Positions 9,014-18,395 of a stretch of 64,000 bases of DNA are shown one piece after another (positions within the stretch are counted from its first letter, which is position 1; the number at the start of each line of letters is the position of its first letter). The notes beneath the pieces were generated by a model. It searched no databases and was not told the origin of the DNA. It saw only the letters and a list, made by a program, of their open reading frames with translations. Origin of the DNA: Pseudomonas beijingensis (GTDB taxonomy: Bacteria; Pseudomonadota; Gammaproteobacteria; Pseudomonadales; Pseudomonadaceae); contig NZ_CP117425.1 in assembly GCF_030687295.1 (NCBI RefSeq), positions 558,001 through 622,000 on the forward strand. Reading direction: 5' to 3'. A program made the position numbers and the translations under genes.

Positions 9014-9949
9014 TCAGAGCAGGCCCTCCTCGGCGCATACTTTCATGATCTGCTCGCGAAGCCAGATGTTTGCGCTGTCCTGGCTCGCTTTCTCGCTCCA
9101 CATCATGTCCAGGGTAAAGTTCGGTAAACCCGTTGGTGGCTGGCGTTCGCCGAATCGTTCTTGATCGCAAATCAATGCCTGGATGCGCCGGGGCAATGTC
9201 AGGATAAAGTCGGTTCCAGCGATCAGGTTCAACGCTGCTACGTAGCTGTTGGCTCTTGCGACTATCTTGCGGCTATAACCTTGTCGAGCGAGCCAGCCAT
9301 CGATCATGTTGGTGTCAGACGTCCACGGTGTTGGAAATACGTGCTGGCGGGCGGCAAACGCTTCCACGCTGAAGTCTCCTTGCGGCGCTGGGAAACTTTT
9401 ATCGAGGACGCACACCAACTCGTCTTCGAGCAACACCTGTGATCGCAGACCTTTGACATCGCCATGGAAGTGCGGCCCGAAACAGACGACAAGATCGAAG
9501 CGATCATCCCGCAGTGCATCAGCTGGAATATCCCGATTAAATTTCGTCGTGTTGATGACCACCGCAAAGCGCTTGCCGATGAAGCGTTTGAGCAATTTGG
9601 GCAGGATCAGCAGTTCGAAGTATTCTGGCGCACAGAGGTTGAACGTGATTTCTTCCTGATTCGGATCGAATGTCTGGAAACCGGAATGGCATTTATTGAT
9701 TGCCTCGAGGGCCCCCAGTATCTGGCCGTACATGGCGGTGGCTTTATGAGTGGGGCTCATGCCGGAGCGGGTATTGATAAACAGATCGTCTTCGAAACTG
9801 GTGCGCAGTTTCTTCAGGCAGTAGCTCACGGTTGACTGGCTGACGCATAAGGCCTCGGAGACCTGGGTGACGCTGCCCTGTTCGTACACTGCCACAAATA
9901 CCATCAGGTCCTGCATGTCCAGCTTTCTGAGCAGGTTACTGACCAGCAT
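9014..9949 (-). CDS. LysR-family transcriptional regulator
   Basis: A 311-aa LysR-type regulator. The N-terminal winged helix-turn-helix (about residues 13-72) contains FVAVYEQGSVTQVSEALCVSQS and STVSYCLKKLRTSFEDDLFI; residues about 95-300 form the effector-binding domain. The helix-turn-helix most resembles the NodD/NahR-like branch. The neighbouring exporter gene (starting at 11254) is also on the minus strand and ends 118 bases upstream, so it is not a classic divergent regulator-target pair. The ligand and target are unknown. Confidence 0.88.
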   Translation of the reverse strand: MLVSNLLRKLDMQDLMVFVAVYEQGSVTQVSEALCVSQSTVSYCLKKLRTSFEDDLFINTRSGMSPTHKATAMYGQILGALEAINKCHSGFQTFDPNQEEITFNLCAPEYFELLILPKLLKRFIGKRFAVVINTTKFNRDIPADALRDDRFDLVVCFGPHFHGDVKGLRSQVLLEDELVCVLDKSFPAPQGDFSVEAFAARQHVFPTPWTSDTNMIDGWLARQGYSRKIVARANSYVAALNLIAGTDFILTLPRRIQALICDQERFGERQPPTGLPNFTLDMMWSEKASQDSANIWLREQIMKVCAEEGLL

Positions 9950-10066
9950 CGGCTATTCTCGGCGTCATCCCTGCGTCTCTCTTTGTCCTGACGAAAGTCT
10001 CCATTTATACATGAGCCTGGGGTTTTTATCCTTCAAACAGGGTGCTGGGCTCGCGACAAGCGCTGC

Positions 10067-11254
10067 CTAGTCAATATGTCGCGTGTATTGCTTGGGATCG
10101 AAACGCAGGACTATCAGGATCATCAGCGCCATGACGGCGGTGAGCGACCACCACGCCCATTCGAAGCTGCCCAACTGATCGCGAATCATCCCGGCAATCA
10201 AGGGCGAGAGCCCTGCGATCAGGTAGCCGATGCCTTGCACGAAGGCCGTCAGGCCACCGGCCCGTCGCGGGTTGTCCAAGTGGTCGAGGGAGACGATCAA
10301 ACTCATCGGGAACAGGCCGCCGATGCCCAGTCCCAACAGGCAGGGCCACAACAGGCTGAAGCGTTCCGGGCTGAGGATCAGGCCGCAGAAGCCAGCCATG
10401 ATCAATGCCAGTAACACCGCGAGGACCAGGCGTTTATCCTGGCTGCGGTTGGTAATCGCCGGGGTGACGAGGCCGGACAGCACTTCCATGGCCGTGAGGA
10501 ACCCCAGCAGCAGGCCCGCGTGTTGTTCGCTCCAGCCTTTTTCCACGTAGTACGGGGCCAGCCAGGCCAGTACACAGGTGTAGGAGGCGGTGCCCAGGCC
10601 GAAGAAAATCGCCAGCAGCCAAGCCCGGGAATTGCTGAAGAATGACGCTTGCTGCCGGATCTGGGCTTCGGGCAGTGGCGTCACGGCTGCGCGCTGGGCG
10701 TACCAGCAACCGAGGGCGACCAACGCCAACAGTGCCCAGATCGCCAGACCGATGCGCCAACTGCCGGTTTGCGCCAGGACAAAAGGCGAAAACGATGCGG
10801 CAAGCGCCGCCCCGCCCATGATCGACGTGACATACAGCCCCATGAACAGCGAGACGTTGTCGGCATAGCGCGACTTGATCAGCGCCGGCATCACTGCCTG
10901 GATCAGCGCGATGCCGAGCCCGGCCAACACCGCGCTGATGATCAACTCGGCGGCGCTGTCCAGGTACAAGCGTGAGGCCGTGGCGATACCGATGATCAAC
11001 AACGACAGAACGATGGTGCGGTGCTCACCGATGCGCAGGGCGATGCGCATGCCCAGGAACATCGCCAGGCCCATGGCCATGACCGGCAACATGGTCAGCA
11101 GTGAGGCGGTGCTGAAGCTCAGGGGGACCTCGCCGCGAATGGCCGACAGCAACGGACCGACTGCGGCCATCGAGGGCCGCAGGTTCAGCGCCACCAACAC
11201 GATGCTGACCATCAGCCAGACGGCGTGAGTGCTTGATGTTCGAACGTTTTCCAT
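10067..11254 (-). CDS. MFS transporter, CynX/NimT family
   Basis: A polytopic inner-membrane protein of about 395 aa with twelve predicted helices; the first (VWLMVSIVLVALNLRPSMAAVG) carries the NLRPS/VGP signature of the CynX/NimT family (cyanate and 2-nitroimidazole transporters). The family exports or imports small anions or drugs; the substrate here cannot be told. The start at 11254 (MENVRTSS) is preferred because AAGG lies 8-11 bases upstream; an in-frame start at 11284 would add ten residues without a ribosome site. It stands alone, with a REPIN upstream. Confidence 0.85.
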   Translation of the reverse strand: MENVRTSSTHAVWLMVSIVLVALNLRPSMAAVGPLLSAIRGEVPLSFSTASLLTMLPVMAMGLAMFLGMRIALRIGEHRTIVLSLLIIGIATASRLYLDSAAELIISAVLAGLGIALIQAVMPALIKSRYADNVSLFMGLYVTSIMGGAALAASFSPFVLAQTGSWRIGLAIWALLALVALGCWYAQRAAVTPLPEAQIRQQASFFSNSRAWLLAIFFGLGTASYTCVLAWLAPYYVEKGWSEQHAGLLLGFLTAMEVLSGLVTPAITNRSQDKRLVLAVLLALIMAGFCGLILSPERFSLLWPCLLGLGIGGLFPMSLIVSLDHLDNPRRAGGLTAFVQGIGYLIAGLSPLIAGMIRDQLGSFEWAWWSLTAVMALMILIVLRFDPKQYTRHID

Positions 11255-11376
11255 AACAGAGCCTTGGCTAAAACAATGCATCATTTAGGCTGGGGAGCTG
11301 CGATGGGGCAAACTGAAAACTGGCGTTGTATATTGAAAAACTAAATAGCACACAGATTATGGTCACAACGCAGACC

Positions 11377-11468
11377 CTGTGGGAGCGAGCTTGCTCGCGA
11401 TGGGGGCATAACAGGCAATATTAATGTTGGAAGTCATGACCTCATCGCGAGCAAGCTCGCTCCCACAG
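11377..11468. repeat. REPIN, GTGGGAGCGAGCTTGC type
   Basis: Two inverted copies of the REP unit beginning TGTGGGAGCGAGCTTGCTCG flank a 40-base spacer, giving a long hairpin between the MFS gene and copD. This is the commonest palindrome in the window. Confidence 0.9.
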
Positions 11469-11503
11469 GTTTTTTGTGTGGTTGGAGTTCCTCTGGCCGC
11501 CTC

Positions 11504-12418
11504 CTAAGCGCCCATCCCCGGGCTCAACGTCCCCAGCCAAGCCACCAACCCCAGGATGACCACCGCCACAGAGAATTCCAGCACCATGCTGCGCCGCAGG
11601 GCTTTCACCGCGACCTTGTGCTCGCCGGTCTGTCGGGCCTGAGCCAGAAGTGGCGTCAGATGAAAACGGTTCAGCGCGGCGAACACCAGCATGGCCGCGA
11701 ACAAGATGAGTTTGAGCGCCAGCAACTGACCGTAGGTGCTGTCCAGCAGCCCTGTGACACTGGGGCCGACGATGAACAGATAATTGACCACCCCTGTCAC
11801 GCTGATGACCACCACGATCAGCGCCCCGGCGGTTTCGAACCCGGTCAATGTCCGGGCCAGCACCGCCAACGCAGGTTCGGCCTGGCGAAGCAGCAGGGCA
11901 AACGCGGCCAAGGCACCGACCCAGCCACCCGCCGCCCACAGGTGCAGGAAGTCAGTGATGAAGTGCCAGTTACGGCGGGCGCCTTCGTCCATCGCGCCGT
12001 GGCCTGCCCAGGCCAGGGTTGCCAAAGCCACCGCCCCGCCCAGCGCGACCAGGACGAGGCTGGCGGTCGGCCAACGCTGATTGAGCGTCACGGCGACACC
12101 GGCCAGCAGCAGCGCCGCCATGCGCAGCGTCCAACTCACGCCGACCTCGGTCTCCATCACCATCATTTCAATGTGTGGCCACAGTTCGGCCCACGCCGAA
12201 ACACCGCTCATGGCCCAGGCCATGCACGCCATGGCTGCCAGGGAGAGCAACCCGCCCAGCACCGCCGAGATCAGCAGTAGCGGCGTGAAAGGCAACTGCG
12301 CTCCCGACATCCGCTCCTGGCCTCGCAGGCCATAAAGGCCAAACGCAGCCAGGCCGAACAGCAACATCAAATCCAGGTACAGGGTGAAGCGTAGTGCGAT
12401 GTTGATCGAGTCGCTCAT
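11504..12418 (-). CDS. copD: Copper resistance protein CopD
   Basis: CopD (304 aa from the ATG at 12418) is an inner-membrane protein with about eight helices ([20 protein letters not shown] near the N terminus, [13 protein letters not shown] late). With periplasmic CopC it moves copper across the inner membrane in Pseudomonas copper-resistance systems. A TTG one codon earlier is also in frame but the ATG is preferred. It begins five bases after the copC stop and is the last gene of copABCD. Confidence 0.9.
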   Translation of the reverse strand: MSDSINIALRFTLYLDLMLLFGLAAFGLYGLRGQERMSGAQLPFTPLLLISAVLGGLLSLAAMACMAWAMSGVSAWAELWPHIEMMVMETEVGVSWTLRMAALLLAGVAVTLNQRWPTASLVLVALGGAVALATLAWAGHGAMDEGARRNWHFITDFLHLWAAGGWVGALAAFALLLRQAEPALAVLARTLTGFETAGALIVVVISVTGVVNYLFIVGPSVTGLLDSTYGQLLALKLILFAAMLVFAALNRFHLTPLLAQARQTGEHKVAVKALRRSMVLEFSVAVVILGLVAWLGTLSPGMGA

Positions 12419-12422
12419 CAAC

Positions 12423-12800
12423 TCACTTCACCTTGAACGTGACGTTGCCGGTGATCGGGTGAGTGTCGGACGACACTGCGCGCCATTGGACCTGGTAAGT
12501 GCCGGCGGTAAGCGGTGCATTCGGCGTGATGAGCATGGTTTTCGGATCGTCGCTGCCGGACACCTTGGCTGGCATGGGCATTGGCGAATGCGCCGCCATG
12601 CCCGGCATCGCGGTCATCATCAGCTTGGCGCCGGAAAACTGGGTCATCAGGTTTTCGGAAAAATGCAGCTCGATCTTGGCCGGCGCCGCCCCTTCGGTGC
12701 CATCGGCGGGGGTGGAGGTCAGCAGTTTCGGATGGGCCTGGGCCAGGCCACTGAGCAACAGGCCGGCGGACAAGGCGACGGCGGTTTTGATGAATGACAT
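12423..12800 (-). CDS. copC: Periplasmic copper-binding protein CopC
   Basis: CopC (125 aa) is a small periplasmic beta-barrel copper carrier. It has a signal peptide (about residues 1-22, ending GLAQA) followed by the conserved mature N terminus [12 protein letters not shown], whose His is a Cu(II) ligand in the family. A Met/His-rich stretch ([18 protein letters not shown], about 61-78) is the Cu(I) site, and [13 protein letters not shown] supplies further ligands. A strong AGGAG ribosome site precedes the ATG. It lies between copB and copD. Confidence 0.93.
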   Translation of the reverse strand: MSFIKTAVALSAGLLLSGLAQAHPKLLTSTPADGTEGAAPAKIELHFSENLMTQFSGAKLMMTAMPGMAAHSPMPMPAKVSGSDDPKTMLITPNAPLTAGTYQVQWRAVSSDTHPITGNVTFKVK

Positions 12801-12842
12801 GCAAGGACTCCTACAGCTCGGTTTTTAGTTTTAGTGAACAGG

Positions 12843-13736
12843 TCAGAACCACATGCGTACGCCCAGCACCAGGCGCGCTTCGCTGCGGTCTTCGTCTTCT
12901 TCCCGGGCGTAGTCGGCGGTGTTGCCGTAGACCCGATTCCAGGTGACGCCAATGTAGGGTGCGAATTCGCGGCGTATTTCATAGCGCAGCCGCACGCCGA
13001 GCTCGGTGTCCGACAACCCCGAGCCGACGCCACGGGCGGGATCGTTCTTGCCATAGAAGTTGGCTTCGGCGGTGGGCTGCAGGATCAGGCGGTTGGTCAG
13101 CAAGATGTCGTAGTCGCCCTCCAGGCGCGCCGCGCTCTGGCCACCCTCGCCGATGAACGCGGTGGCCTCGGCTTCGAGGTTGTACAGCGCCATGCCTTGT
13201 ACGCCGAAGGCGGCCCAGGTTTGCGGATCGCCTGGCTTGAAGTCCTGGCGCACGCCGACCACCACATCCCACCAGGGGCTGACGGCGTGGCCCCACAGGG
13301 CCTGCAATTCGGCTTCTTCGGTCTTGCCGTTGAGGCGTTCACCTTCGGAGCGCAGCCACAACCGGTCGATATCGCCACCGATCCAGCCGGAGGCATCCCA
13401 GCTCAGGGCGCTGCCATCATCGGCGTCTTGCCATTCCAACTGGTCGATGAGGAAAAACGAGTGGATGGCACTGTCATGCACCGCGTGTCCGCCATGATCC
13501 TCGTAGACGGCGGCGCGGTCGGCGGCGGTCAGTGCCGGGATTGGCGTGCGGCTGGTGGCAGGGGCCGTCTGCATGGGCTCCATGCCTTGCATCGAGTCCA
13601 TGCCTTGCATCTGGCTGTGGTCCATTCCCGGCATCTGGCTGTGATCCATGCCGGGCATGTCATTGCTCGCGGCCCAGGCCGAGAGGCTGCTGCCAAAGGC
13701 AAGAATGGCCAAGGGGTATTTCACGATACGGGTCAT
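12843..13736 (-). CDS. copB: Outer-membrane copper resistance protein CopB
   Basis: CopB (297 aa) is an outer-membrane beta-barrel protein with a copper-binding periplasmic N-terminal part. The start [14 protein letters not shown] at 13736 is chosen over longer in-frame extensions because a signal peptide follows directly (cleavage near AWA-ASND). Residues about 27-60 are a Met-rich repeat (MPGMDHSQM and MQGMDSM units), a soft copper-binding region. The remainder matches the CopB barrel ([29 protein letters not shown]) and ends in the outer-membrane-type C-terminal Phe (VRMWF). Confidence 0.92.
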   Translation of the reverse strand: MTRIVKYPLAILAFGSSLSAWAASNDMPGMDHSQMPGMDHSQMQGMDSMQGMEPMQTAPATSRTPIPALTAADRAAVYEDHGGHAVHDSAIHSFFLIDQLEWQDADDGSALSWDASGWIGGDIDRLWLRSEGERLNGKTEEAELQALWGHAVSPWWDVVVGVRQDFKPGDPQTWAAFGVQGMALYNLEAEATAFIGEGGQSAARLEGDYDILLTNRLILQPTAEANFYGKNDPARGVGSGLSDTELGVRLRYEIRREFAPYIGVTWNRVYGNTADYAREEDEDRSEARLVLGVRMWF

Positions 13737-13746
13737 GGTCGCTTCC

Positions 13747-15522
13747 TCATTCCTGCACCCGAACTTCACGGAACATGCCCATCTCCATGTGATACAGCAG
13801 ATGGCAGTGATACGCCCAGCGCCCGAGGGCATCGGCGGTGACTCGGTAGCTGCGCTTGGCGCCCGGTGGCACATCGATCGTGTGCTTGCGCACCATGAAC
13901 TGGCCGTTCTCATCCTCCAGGTCGCTCCACATGCCGTGCAGGTGGATGGGGTGGGTCATCATGGTGTCGTTGATCAGCACGATGCGCAGTCGCTCGCCGT
14001 ACTTGAGCAGCAGCGGTGCGGCGTCGGAAAATTTCACGCCGTTGAACGACCAGACGAATTTCTCCATGTGCCCGGTCAGGTGCAGTTCGATCGTGCGACC
14101 GGGCTCGCGGCCGTCCGGATCGGGGAAGGTGCTGCGCAGGTCCGAATAGGTCAGGACCTTGCGACCGTTGTTGCGCAGGCCAATGCCGGGGTCGTCGAGC
14201 TTGGGCTTGACGCTCATGGCCTGCATGTCCACCAGGGGGTTGTCTTTCTCGGTGTCGGGGTGCGTGAGCATGCTGTCCATGCCCTGCATGGCCCCGTGAT
14301 CCATCCCGGCCATGTGGCCCATGCCCTGCATCTGGCTGTGATTCATGCCTTGCATCGAGCTGTCGTCCATTCCCGTCATGCCCTGCATCGAACCGTGGTC
14401 CATGCCACCCATGCCCATGTCGTCCATGGTCACCAAGGGCCGTGGGTCCAGGGGCGGTACCGGTGCCGACAACCCGGCCCTGGTCGCGAGAGTGCCGCGG
14501 GCGTACCCGGTGCGGTCCATGGACTGGGCGAACAGGGTGTAGGCCTCTTGGGTCGGTTCGACGATGACGTCATAGGTTTCGGCCACGGCGATCCGCAGCT
14601 CATCGACGCTCACTGGCTTGACGTATTGGCCGTCGGACGCCACCACCGTCATCTTCAAGCCGGGAATGCGCACGTCGAAATAGCTCATGGACGAGCCATT
14701 GATAAAGCGCAGACGAAGGCGTTCGCCAGGCTTGAACAGGCCCGTCCAGTTCATGTCCGGCGCCTGGCCGTTCATGAGGTAGGTGTAGGTGGCACCACTG
14801 ACGTCGGCCAGGTCGGTGGGGTTCATCTTCATCTCGGCCCACATCTTGCGATCGGCCACGGTGCTGGCCCAGCCGTTCTTGCCCACGTCGTCGATGAAGT
14901 CGCCGACGGTGCGTTTGTTGTCGTTGTAGTAGTCCGACTGTTTCTTGAGCTTGCGCAGGACGGCGCCGGGATCTTCATCTGTCCAGTCGGTGAGCATCAC
15001 CACGTAGTCCCGTTCGTACTGGAAGGGCTCGGGTTCCTTGGCGTCAATCACCAGCGGGCCGTAGACCCCGGATTGTTCCTGGAAACCGGAATGGCTGTGG
15101 TACCAGTAGGTGCCGTTTTGCCGGACCTTGAACTGATACACGTACAGGCCGCCGGGCTCGATGCCCTTGAAGCTCAGCCCTGGAACGCCGTCCATGTTGG
15201 CCGGCAGCAGGATGCCGTGCCAGTGGATGGAGGTGCTGTCCTGCAAGCGATTGCGCACCCGCAGGGTCACGGTGTCGCCTTCACGCCAGCGCAGCAACGG
15301 GCCGGGGATACCGCCGTTGATGGTCTGGGCGGTGCGGGGGCTGCCGGTGAAATTGACCGGGCTTTCGCCGATGAACAGGTCAAACTCGGTGCCGCTCAGT
15401 ACGTTGGGCTGGCCCGGGCCGGTGACAGCCCAGACGGGCGCGCGCCACAAGCCCAGGCCACCGAGGATGCCGCCGGCAGTCAGGCCCTTTACGAAGGTTC
15501 GCCGGGAAGTTTTTGTTTGCAT
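13747..15522 (-). CDS. copA: Multicopper oxidase CopA, copper resistance
   Basis: CopA (about 591 aa) is a periplasmic multicopper oxidase that binds several coppers and oxidises Cu(I). A twin-arginine signal, [13 protein letters not shown], is near the N terminus. Copper ligand motifs appear in order: HWHG, WYHSHSG, HPIHLHG and the late [14 protein letters not shown] Met/His-rich insert at about 365-415 (repeats of MDHGSMQGM kind) is typical of CopA. The ATG at 15522 agrees with known CopA N termini; an in-frame ATG at 15594 would add 24 residues ahead of the Tat signal. It is first in copABCD. No copRS pair lies nearby. Confidence 0.94.
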   Translation of the reverse strand: MQTKTSRRTFVKGLTAGGILGGLGLWRAPVWAVTGPGQPNVLSGTEFDLFIGESPVNFTGSPRTAQTINGGIPGPLLRWREGDTVTLRVRNRLQDSTSIHWHGILLPANMDGVPGLSFKGIEPGGLYVYQFKVRQNGTYWYHSHSGFQEQSGVYGPLVIDAKEPEPFQYERDYVVMLTDWTDEDPGAVLRKLKKQSDYYNDNKRTVGDFIDDVGKNGWASTVADRKMWAEMKMNPTDLADVSGATYTYLMNGQAPDMNWTGLFKPGERLRLRFINGSSMSYFDVRIPGLKMTVVASDGQYVKPVSVDELRIAVAETYDVIVEPTQEAYTLFAQSMDRTGYARGTLATRAGLSAPVPPLDPRPLVTMDDMGMGGMDHGSMQGMTGMDDSSMQGMNHSQMQGMGHMAGMDHGAMQGMDSMLTHPDTEKDNPLVDMQAMSVKPKLDDPGIGLRNNGRKVLTYSDLRSTFPDPDGREPGRTIELHLTGHMEKFVWSFNGVKFSDAAPLLLKYGERLRIVLINDTMMTHPIHLHGMWSDLEDENGQFMVRKHTIDVPPGAKRSYRVTADALGRWAYHCHLLYHMEMGMFREVRVQE

Positions 15523-15610
15523 GGGGTGAAAGTCCGTCCGTCGATTCGCAGCGAACACCGGTTCCCCGGTGTCGCGTTGAAAAGAAGATGACATAAGCCG
15601 GCGGGGCGGG

Positions 15611-15627
15611 TGATTACATTTCAGTCA
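15611..15627 (-). promoter_or_regulatory. Candidate CopR-binding cop box
   Basis: On the minus strand upstream of copA stands TGACTGAAATGTAATCA. It resembles the cop box of Pseudomonas copper promoters (a TGAAATGTAATC core) and lies about 90 bases before the preferred copA start. The likely activator, CopR, is not in the window. Confidence 0.45.
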
Positions 15628-15630
15628 GCT

Positions 15631-15752
15631 TGTGGCGAGTGGATTACCTGTGGGAGCAAAGCTTGCTCGCGAAACAGGCGCCTCGATTTCTGAGAAATCC
15701 CATCGCGTTCATCGCGGGCAAGCCTTGCTCCCACAGATAATCGGTCACCACA
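15631..15752. repeat. Composite REPIN, GGGAGCAAAGCTTGC type
   Basis: The inner palindrome (15648-15736) has arms TGTGGGAGCAAAGCTTGC and CAAGCCTTGCTCCCACA. Outside it are TGTGGCGAGTGGATTA on the left and ATAATCGGTCACCACA on the right, which look like the two ends of the other REP family (compare 17053-17176). It fills most of the copA-nadA gap. Confidence 0.75.
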
Positions 15753-15959
15753 GGTTTTGTGTTCGGCTCGACTGCCTGTAACAGGCAAGTCGGGCACAGG
15801 TCAGAATGATCTTTTGCATCGGCGGGATATTCTGTAGCCTTGCCGGCTTCACGCTGTCCCGTGCCTGATTGATACCCACTTTCCCGGCGGTACCCGAGTG
15901 GTCCGGAGCCGGGTGTATACTCGACTTTCGCGCTAAACGCGCTTGCAGGTCTTGCGAAC

Positions 15960-17018
15960 ATGACGCAAATTTCAGAACGCCTTCTGGTCCAAGCCCACCT
16001 CGACGCCAAGCAGCCCAAGCCGCTGACCGCCGAGCAAGAGGCCTGGTACCGCGCCGCCATCGCCGCCGAGCTCAAGGCTCAGGACGCGGTGCTGGTCGCG
16101 CACTTCTACTGCGACCCGATCATCCAGGCCCTGGCCGAAGAAACCGGTGGTTGCGTGTCCGACTCCCTGGAAATGGCCCGCTTCGGCAATGCCCACCCAG
16201 CCAAGACCGTGGTGGTGGCTGGGGTCAAGTTCATGGGCGAGACCGCCAAGATCCTCAACCCCGAAAAACGAGTGTTGATGCCCACCCTGGAAGCCACCTG
16301 CTCCCTGGACCTGGGCTGCCCGGTGGACGAGTTCTCGGCATTCTGCGACCAGCATCCGGAGCGCACCGTGGTGGTCTATGCCAACACCTCGGCCGCGGTC
16401 AAGGCCCGGGCTGACTGGGTGGTGACGTCCAGTTGCGCGCTGGAAATCGTCGAGAGCCTGATGGACAACGGCGAGACGATCATCTGGGGGCCGGACAAGC
16501 ACCTGGGCACGTACATCCAGCGCAAGACCGGCGCTGACATGCTGCTCTGGGACGGAGCCTGCATCGTCCACGAAGAGTTCAAGTCCAAGCAGTTGGAAGA
16601 CATGAAGGCGCTGTACCCGGACGCCGCGATCCTGGTGCACCCGGAGTCGCCGACGTCGGTGATTGAACTGGCCGACGCGGTGGGCTCCACCAGCCAGTTG
16701 ATCGCCGCGGCCCAGAGCCTGCCGAACAAGACGCTGATCGTCGCCACCGACCGGGGCATTTTCTACAAGATGCAGCAGCTGTGCCCGGACAAGGTCTTCA
16801 TCGAAGCCCCTACCGCCGGTAACGGCGCGGCGTGCCGCAGTTGCGCGCACTGCCCATGGATGGCCATGAACACCTTGGAGCGCACGCTCAAGAGCTTGCA
16901 GGAAGGCGCCAACGAGATCTTCGTCGACCCGGCGCTGATCCCCCAGGCGATTCGCCCGCTCAAGCGCATGTTGGACTTCACCCAGGCGGCGCGGATGAAA
17001 TTGGCGGGGAATGCCTGA
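15960..17018 (+). CDS. nadA: Quinolinate synthase NadA
   Basis: NadA (352 aa) condenses iminoaspartate with dihydroxyacetone phosphate to quinolinate in NAD synthesis and carries one [4Fe-4S] cluster. The three cluster regions of the long-type enzyme are visible: ATCSLDLGC near 117-125, SSCALEI near 158, and [13 protein letters not shown] near 294-306. [15 protein letters not shown] and WGPDKHLG are further family motifs. It is a single gene; nadB is not in the window. Confidence 0.96.
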   Translation: MTQISERLLVQAHLDAKQPKPLTAEQEAWYRAAIAAELKAQDAVLVAHFYCDPIIQALAEETGGCVSDSLEMARFGNAHPAKTVVVAGVKFMGETAKILNPEKRVLMPTLEATCSLDLGCPVDEFSAFCDQHPERTVVVYANTSAAVKARADWVVTSSCALEIVESLMDNGETIIWGPDKHLGTYIQRKTGADMLLWDGACIVHEEFKSKQLEDMKALYPDAAILVHPESPTSVIELADAVGSTSQLIAAAQSLPNKTLIVATDRGIFYKMQQLCPDKVFIEAPTAGNGAACRSCAHCPWMAMNTLERTLKSLQEGANEIFVDPALIPQAIRPLKRMLDFTQAARMKLAGNA

Positions 17019-17052
17019 GGCTGAAGAGGATTTCGAGACTTGCGAGGCTTTC

Positions 17053-17176
17053 TTGTGGCGAGGGGATTTATCCCCGTTGGGCTGCGAAGCGGCCCCATTT
17101 GTTCATTCTGACACTCCGTGGTGTCAGGTTTTAGGGCTGCTGCGCAGCCCAGCGGGGATAAATCCCCTCGCCACAA
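17053..17176. repeat. REPIN, GTGGCGAGGGGATTTATCCCC type
   Basis: Inverted arms of about 45 bases starting TTGTGGCGAGGGGATTTATC and ending in the complement, each followed inward by GGGCTGCG/CGCAGCCC. This second REP family differs from the GGGAGCGAGC type. It lies between nadA and the RDD gene. Confidence 0.85.
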
Positions 17177-17204
17177 ATGTATTCACCTTTCTGATTAGGT
17201 GGTG

Positions 17205-17693
17205 TCACTTGGTCTTCTTGGGAATCCGCACCAACTGCGTATCCGAGTAGATGTCATGCCAGCTGCGCTGGCGCTTGTCGAACAGCGCCCAGATGAAGCC
17301 CAGCCCCACCAGCAGCAGTGACGCAATCGACACCACGAACCGCAACAGCGCCTGCCACAGGCTGATGGCCGTGCCATCGGCGTTCTGTACGCGGATGCAC
17401 CACACCTGCATGCCCAGGGTCTGGCCGTTGTGGGTCCAGAACTTGGCGAAGAAGCCGAACAGTACGAACAGCAGCACGGTGGACAGCAGCGGATCGCCGT
17501 CCAGCGCACCGGCTTCGGTCAGGGCGCGCATTTTTTCTTCGCCGATGATCGCCATCTGGATCATCTTGTAGGCTCCGCTGGTGACAATCAGCAGCGCCGT
17601 GCACAGCAAGAAGTCATAAAACATCGCTGCCAGGCGACGGCCCAGGCCGGCGGGAGGAAAGTCGCCTTGGGGAGTGAGCAGGTGTTTCGGCAT
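17205..17693 (-). CDS. RDD family membrane protein
   Basis: A 162-aa inner-membrane protein of the RDD family (Arg-Asp-Asp type). It begins MPKHLLTPQGDFPPAGLGRRLAAMFYDFLL, where RLAAMFYD is the family signature, and has three or four membrane helices (LLCTALLIVTSGAY, LSTVLLFVLFGFFAKF, FVVSIASLLLVGLGFIWALF). Family members are poorly understood; some act in ion homeostasis. The end faces nadA across a REPIN. Confidence 0.85.
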   Translation of the reverse strand: MPKHLLTPQGDFPPAGLGRRLAAMFYDFLLCTALLIVTSGAYKMIQMAIIGEEKMRALTEAGALDGDPLLSTVLLFVLFGFFAKFWTHNGQTLGMQVWCIRVQNADGTAISLWQALLRFVVSIASLLLVGLGFIWALFDKRQRSWHDIYSDTQLVRIPKKTK

Positions 17694-17741
17694 GACGGCC
17701 TCGGCTGAAAAAAGAAGCCATTTTACGGATTTACGCCCATA

Positions 17742-17778
17742 AAAAAGCCCCTGATATCAATCAGGGGCTTTTTAGTGT
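17742..17778. terminator. Rho-independent terminator between RDD and csp genes
   Basis: A 13-bp stem AAAAAGCCCCTGA/TCAGGGGCTTTTT with a 6-base loop. The cold-shock gene reads into it from the right; poly-A and poly-T on the two sides allow action in both directions. Confidence 0.85.
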
Positions 17779-17787
17779 GCGAAAGCC

Positions 17788-18000
17788 TTAGGCTTCGGCT
17801 TGAACCTCGTCAGCCTGCATGCCTTTCTGGCCTTGCACAGCAACGAAAGTGACTTTCTGGCCTTCTTTCAGGCTCTTGAAGCCGTTGCCCTGGATGGCGC
17901 GGAAATGCACGAACAGGTCCGGACCGCTTTCAGGCGTGATAAAACCAAAACCCTTTTCGTCGTTGAACCACTTGACGGTACCGCTCTGACGTTGAGACAT
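17788..18000 (-). CDS. Cold-shock family protein (CspA-like)
   Basis: A 70-aa single OB-fold RNA chaperone. Both RNA-binding motifs are present: KGFGFITP (RNP1) and LFVHF (RNP2), in the family order [20 protein letters not shown]. Pseudomonads have several such paralogues and I cannot say which one this is or whether it is cold-induced. A good AAGGA site precedes the ATG. The 395-base region upstream probably holds a long leader. Confidence 0.95.
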   Translation of the reverse strand: MSQRQSGTVKWFNDEKGFGFITPESGPDLFVHFRAIQGNGFKSLKEGQKVTFVAVQGQKGMQADEVQAEA

Positions 18001-18395
18001 TTTCTTATTTCCTTTGACGCTAAAATTGATGACAGCCTCTTTCGCATGAAAGAGTACTGGGGCTGGGTTGCAGGAAAGTAAGAGACGTCGAACGGGATGT
18101 AGCGAACTTCATAAGCTACTGCCCAGGTCACGATTCCAAGCGACCCATGCAAACACAGTGAGCAAACTCTACGCCAACTTCGAATAAAAAAACAACCCCC
18201 CGGCAGGCCCCGTATTTGCTCAGCTTGCCAGCATTTACGCAAGTTGCGGAGCGGCGCTTATTCGATAGGCTAGTTCAATTGTTTACGATCGTTATAAGGT
18301 CGGTTGAATGCATAAAAATATGCACCTTTTTATGGCGGTTGCGTGACACATTAGTGCACGTATAACGCAACCGCGTTACTTATAGAAACAGTCAA
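18001..18395. other. Intergenic region between csp and gcvT
   Basis: No gene is supported. It should carry the promoter and leader of the cold-shock gene (minus strand). Part of it is AT-rich (about 18245-18335). A perfect 10-bp inverted repeat lies at 18335-18374, listed separately. Confidence 0.5.
18335..18374. repeat. Perfect 10-bp inverted repeat downstream of gcvT
   Basis: GCGGTTGCGT and ACGCAACCGC pair perfectly around a 20-base loop, 22 bases beyond the gcvT stop. There is no U-run on either strand next to the stem, so it is not a standard intrinsic terminator; it may stabilise the gcvT 3' end or be a protein site. Confidence 0.6.

Noticed and set aside
11377..11468. REPIN hairpins as intrinsic terminators or CRISPR repeats
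   Set aside because: They have no U-run, occur in inverted pairs rather than regular direct arrays, and the same arms recur across the window as dispersed elements.
13648..15591. 647-codon open frame on the plus strand opposite copA
   Set aside because: Shadow of copA; composition is repetitive because of the Met/His repeat tract.
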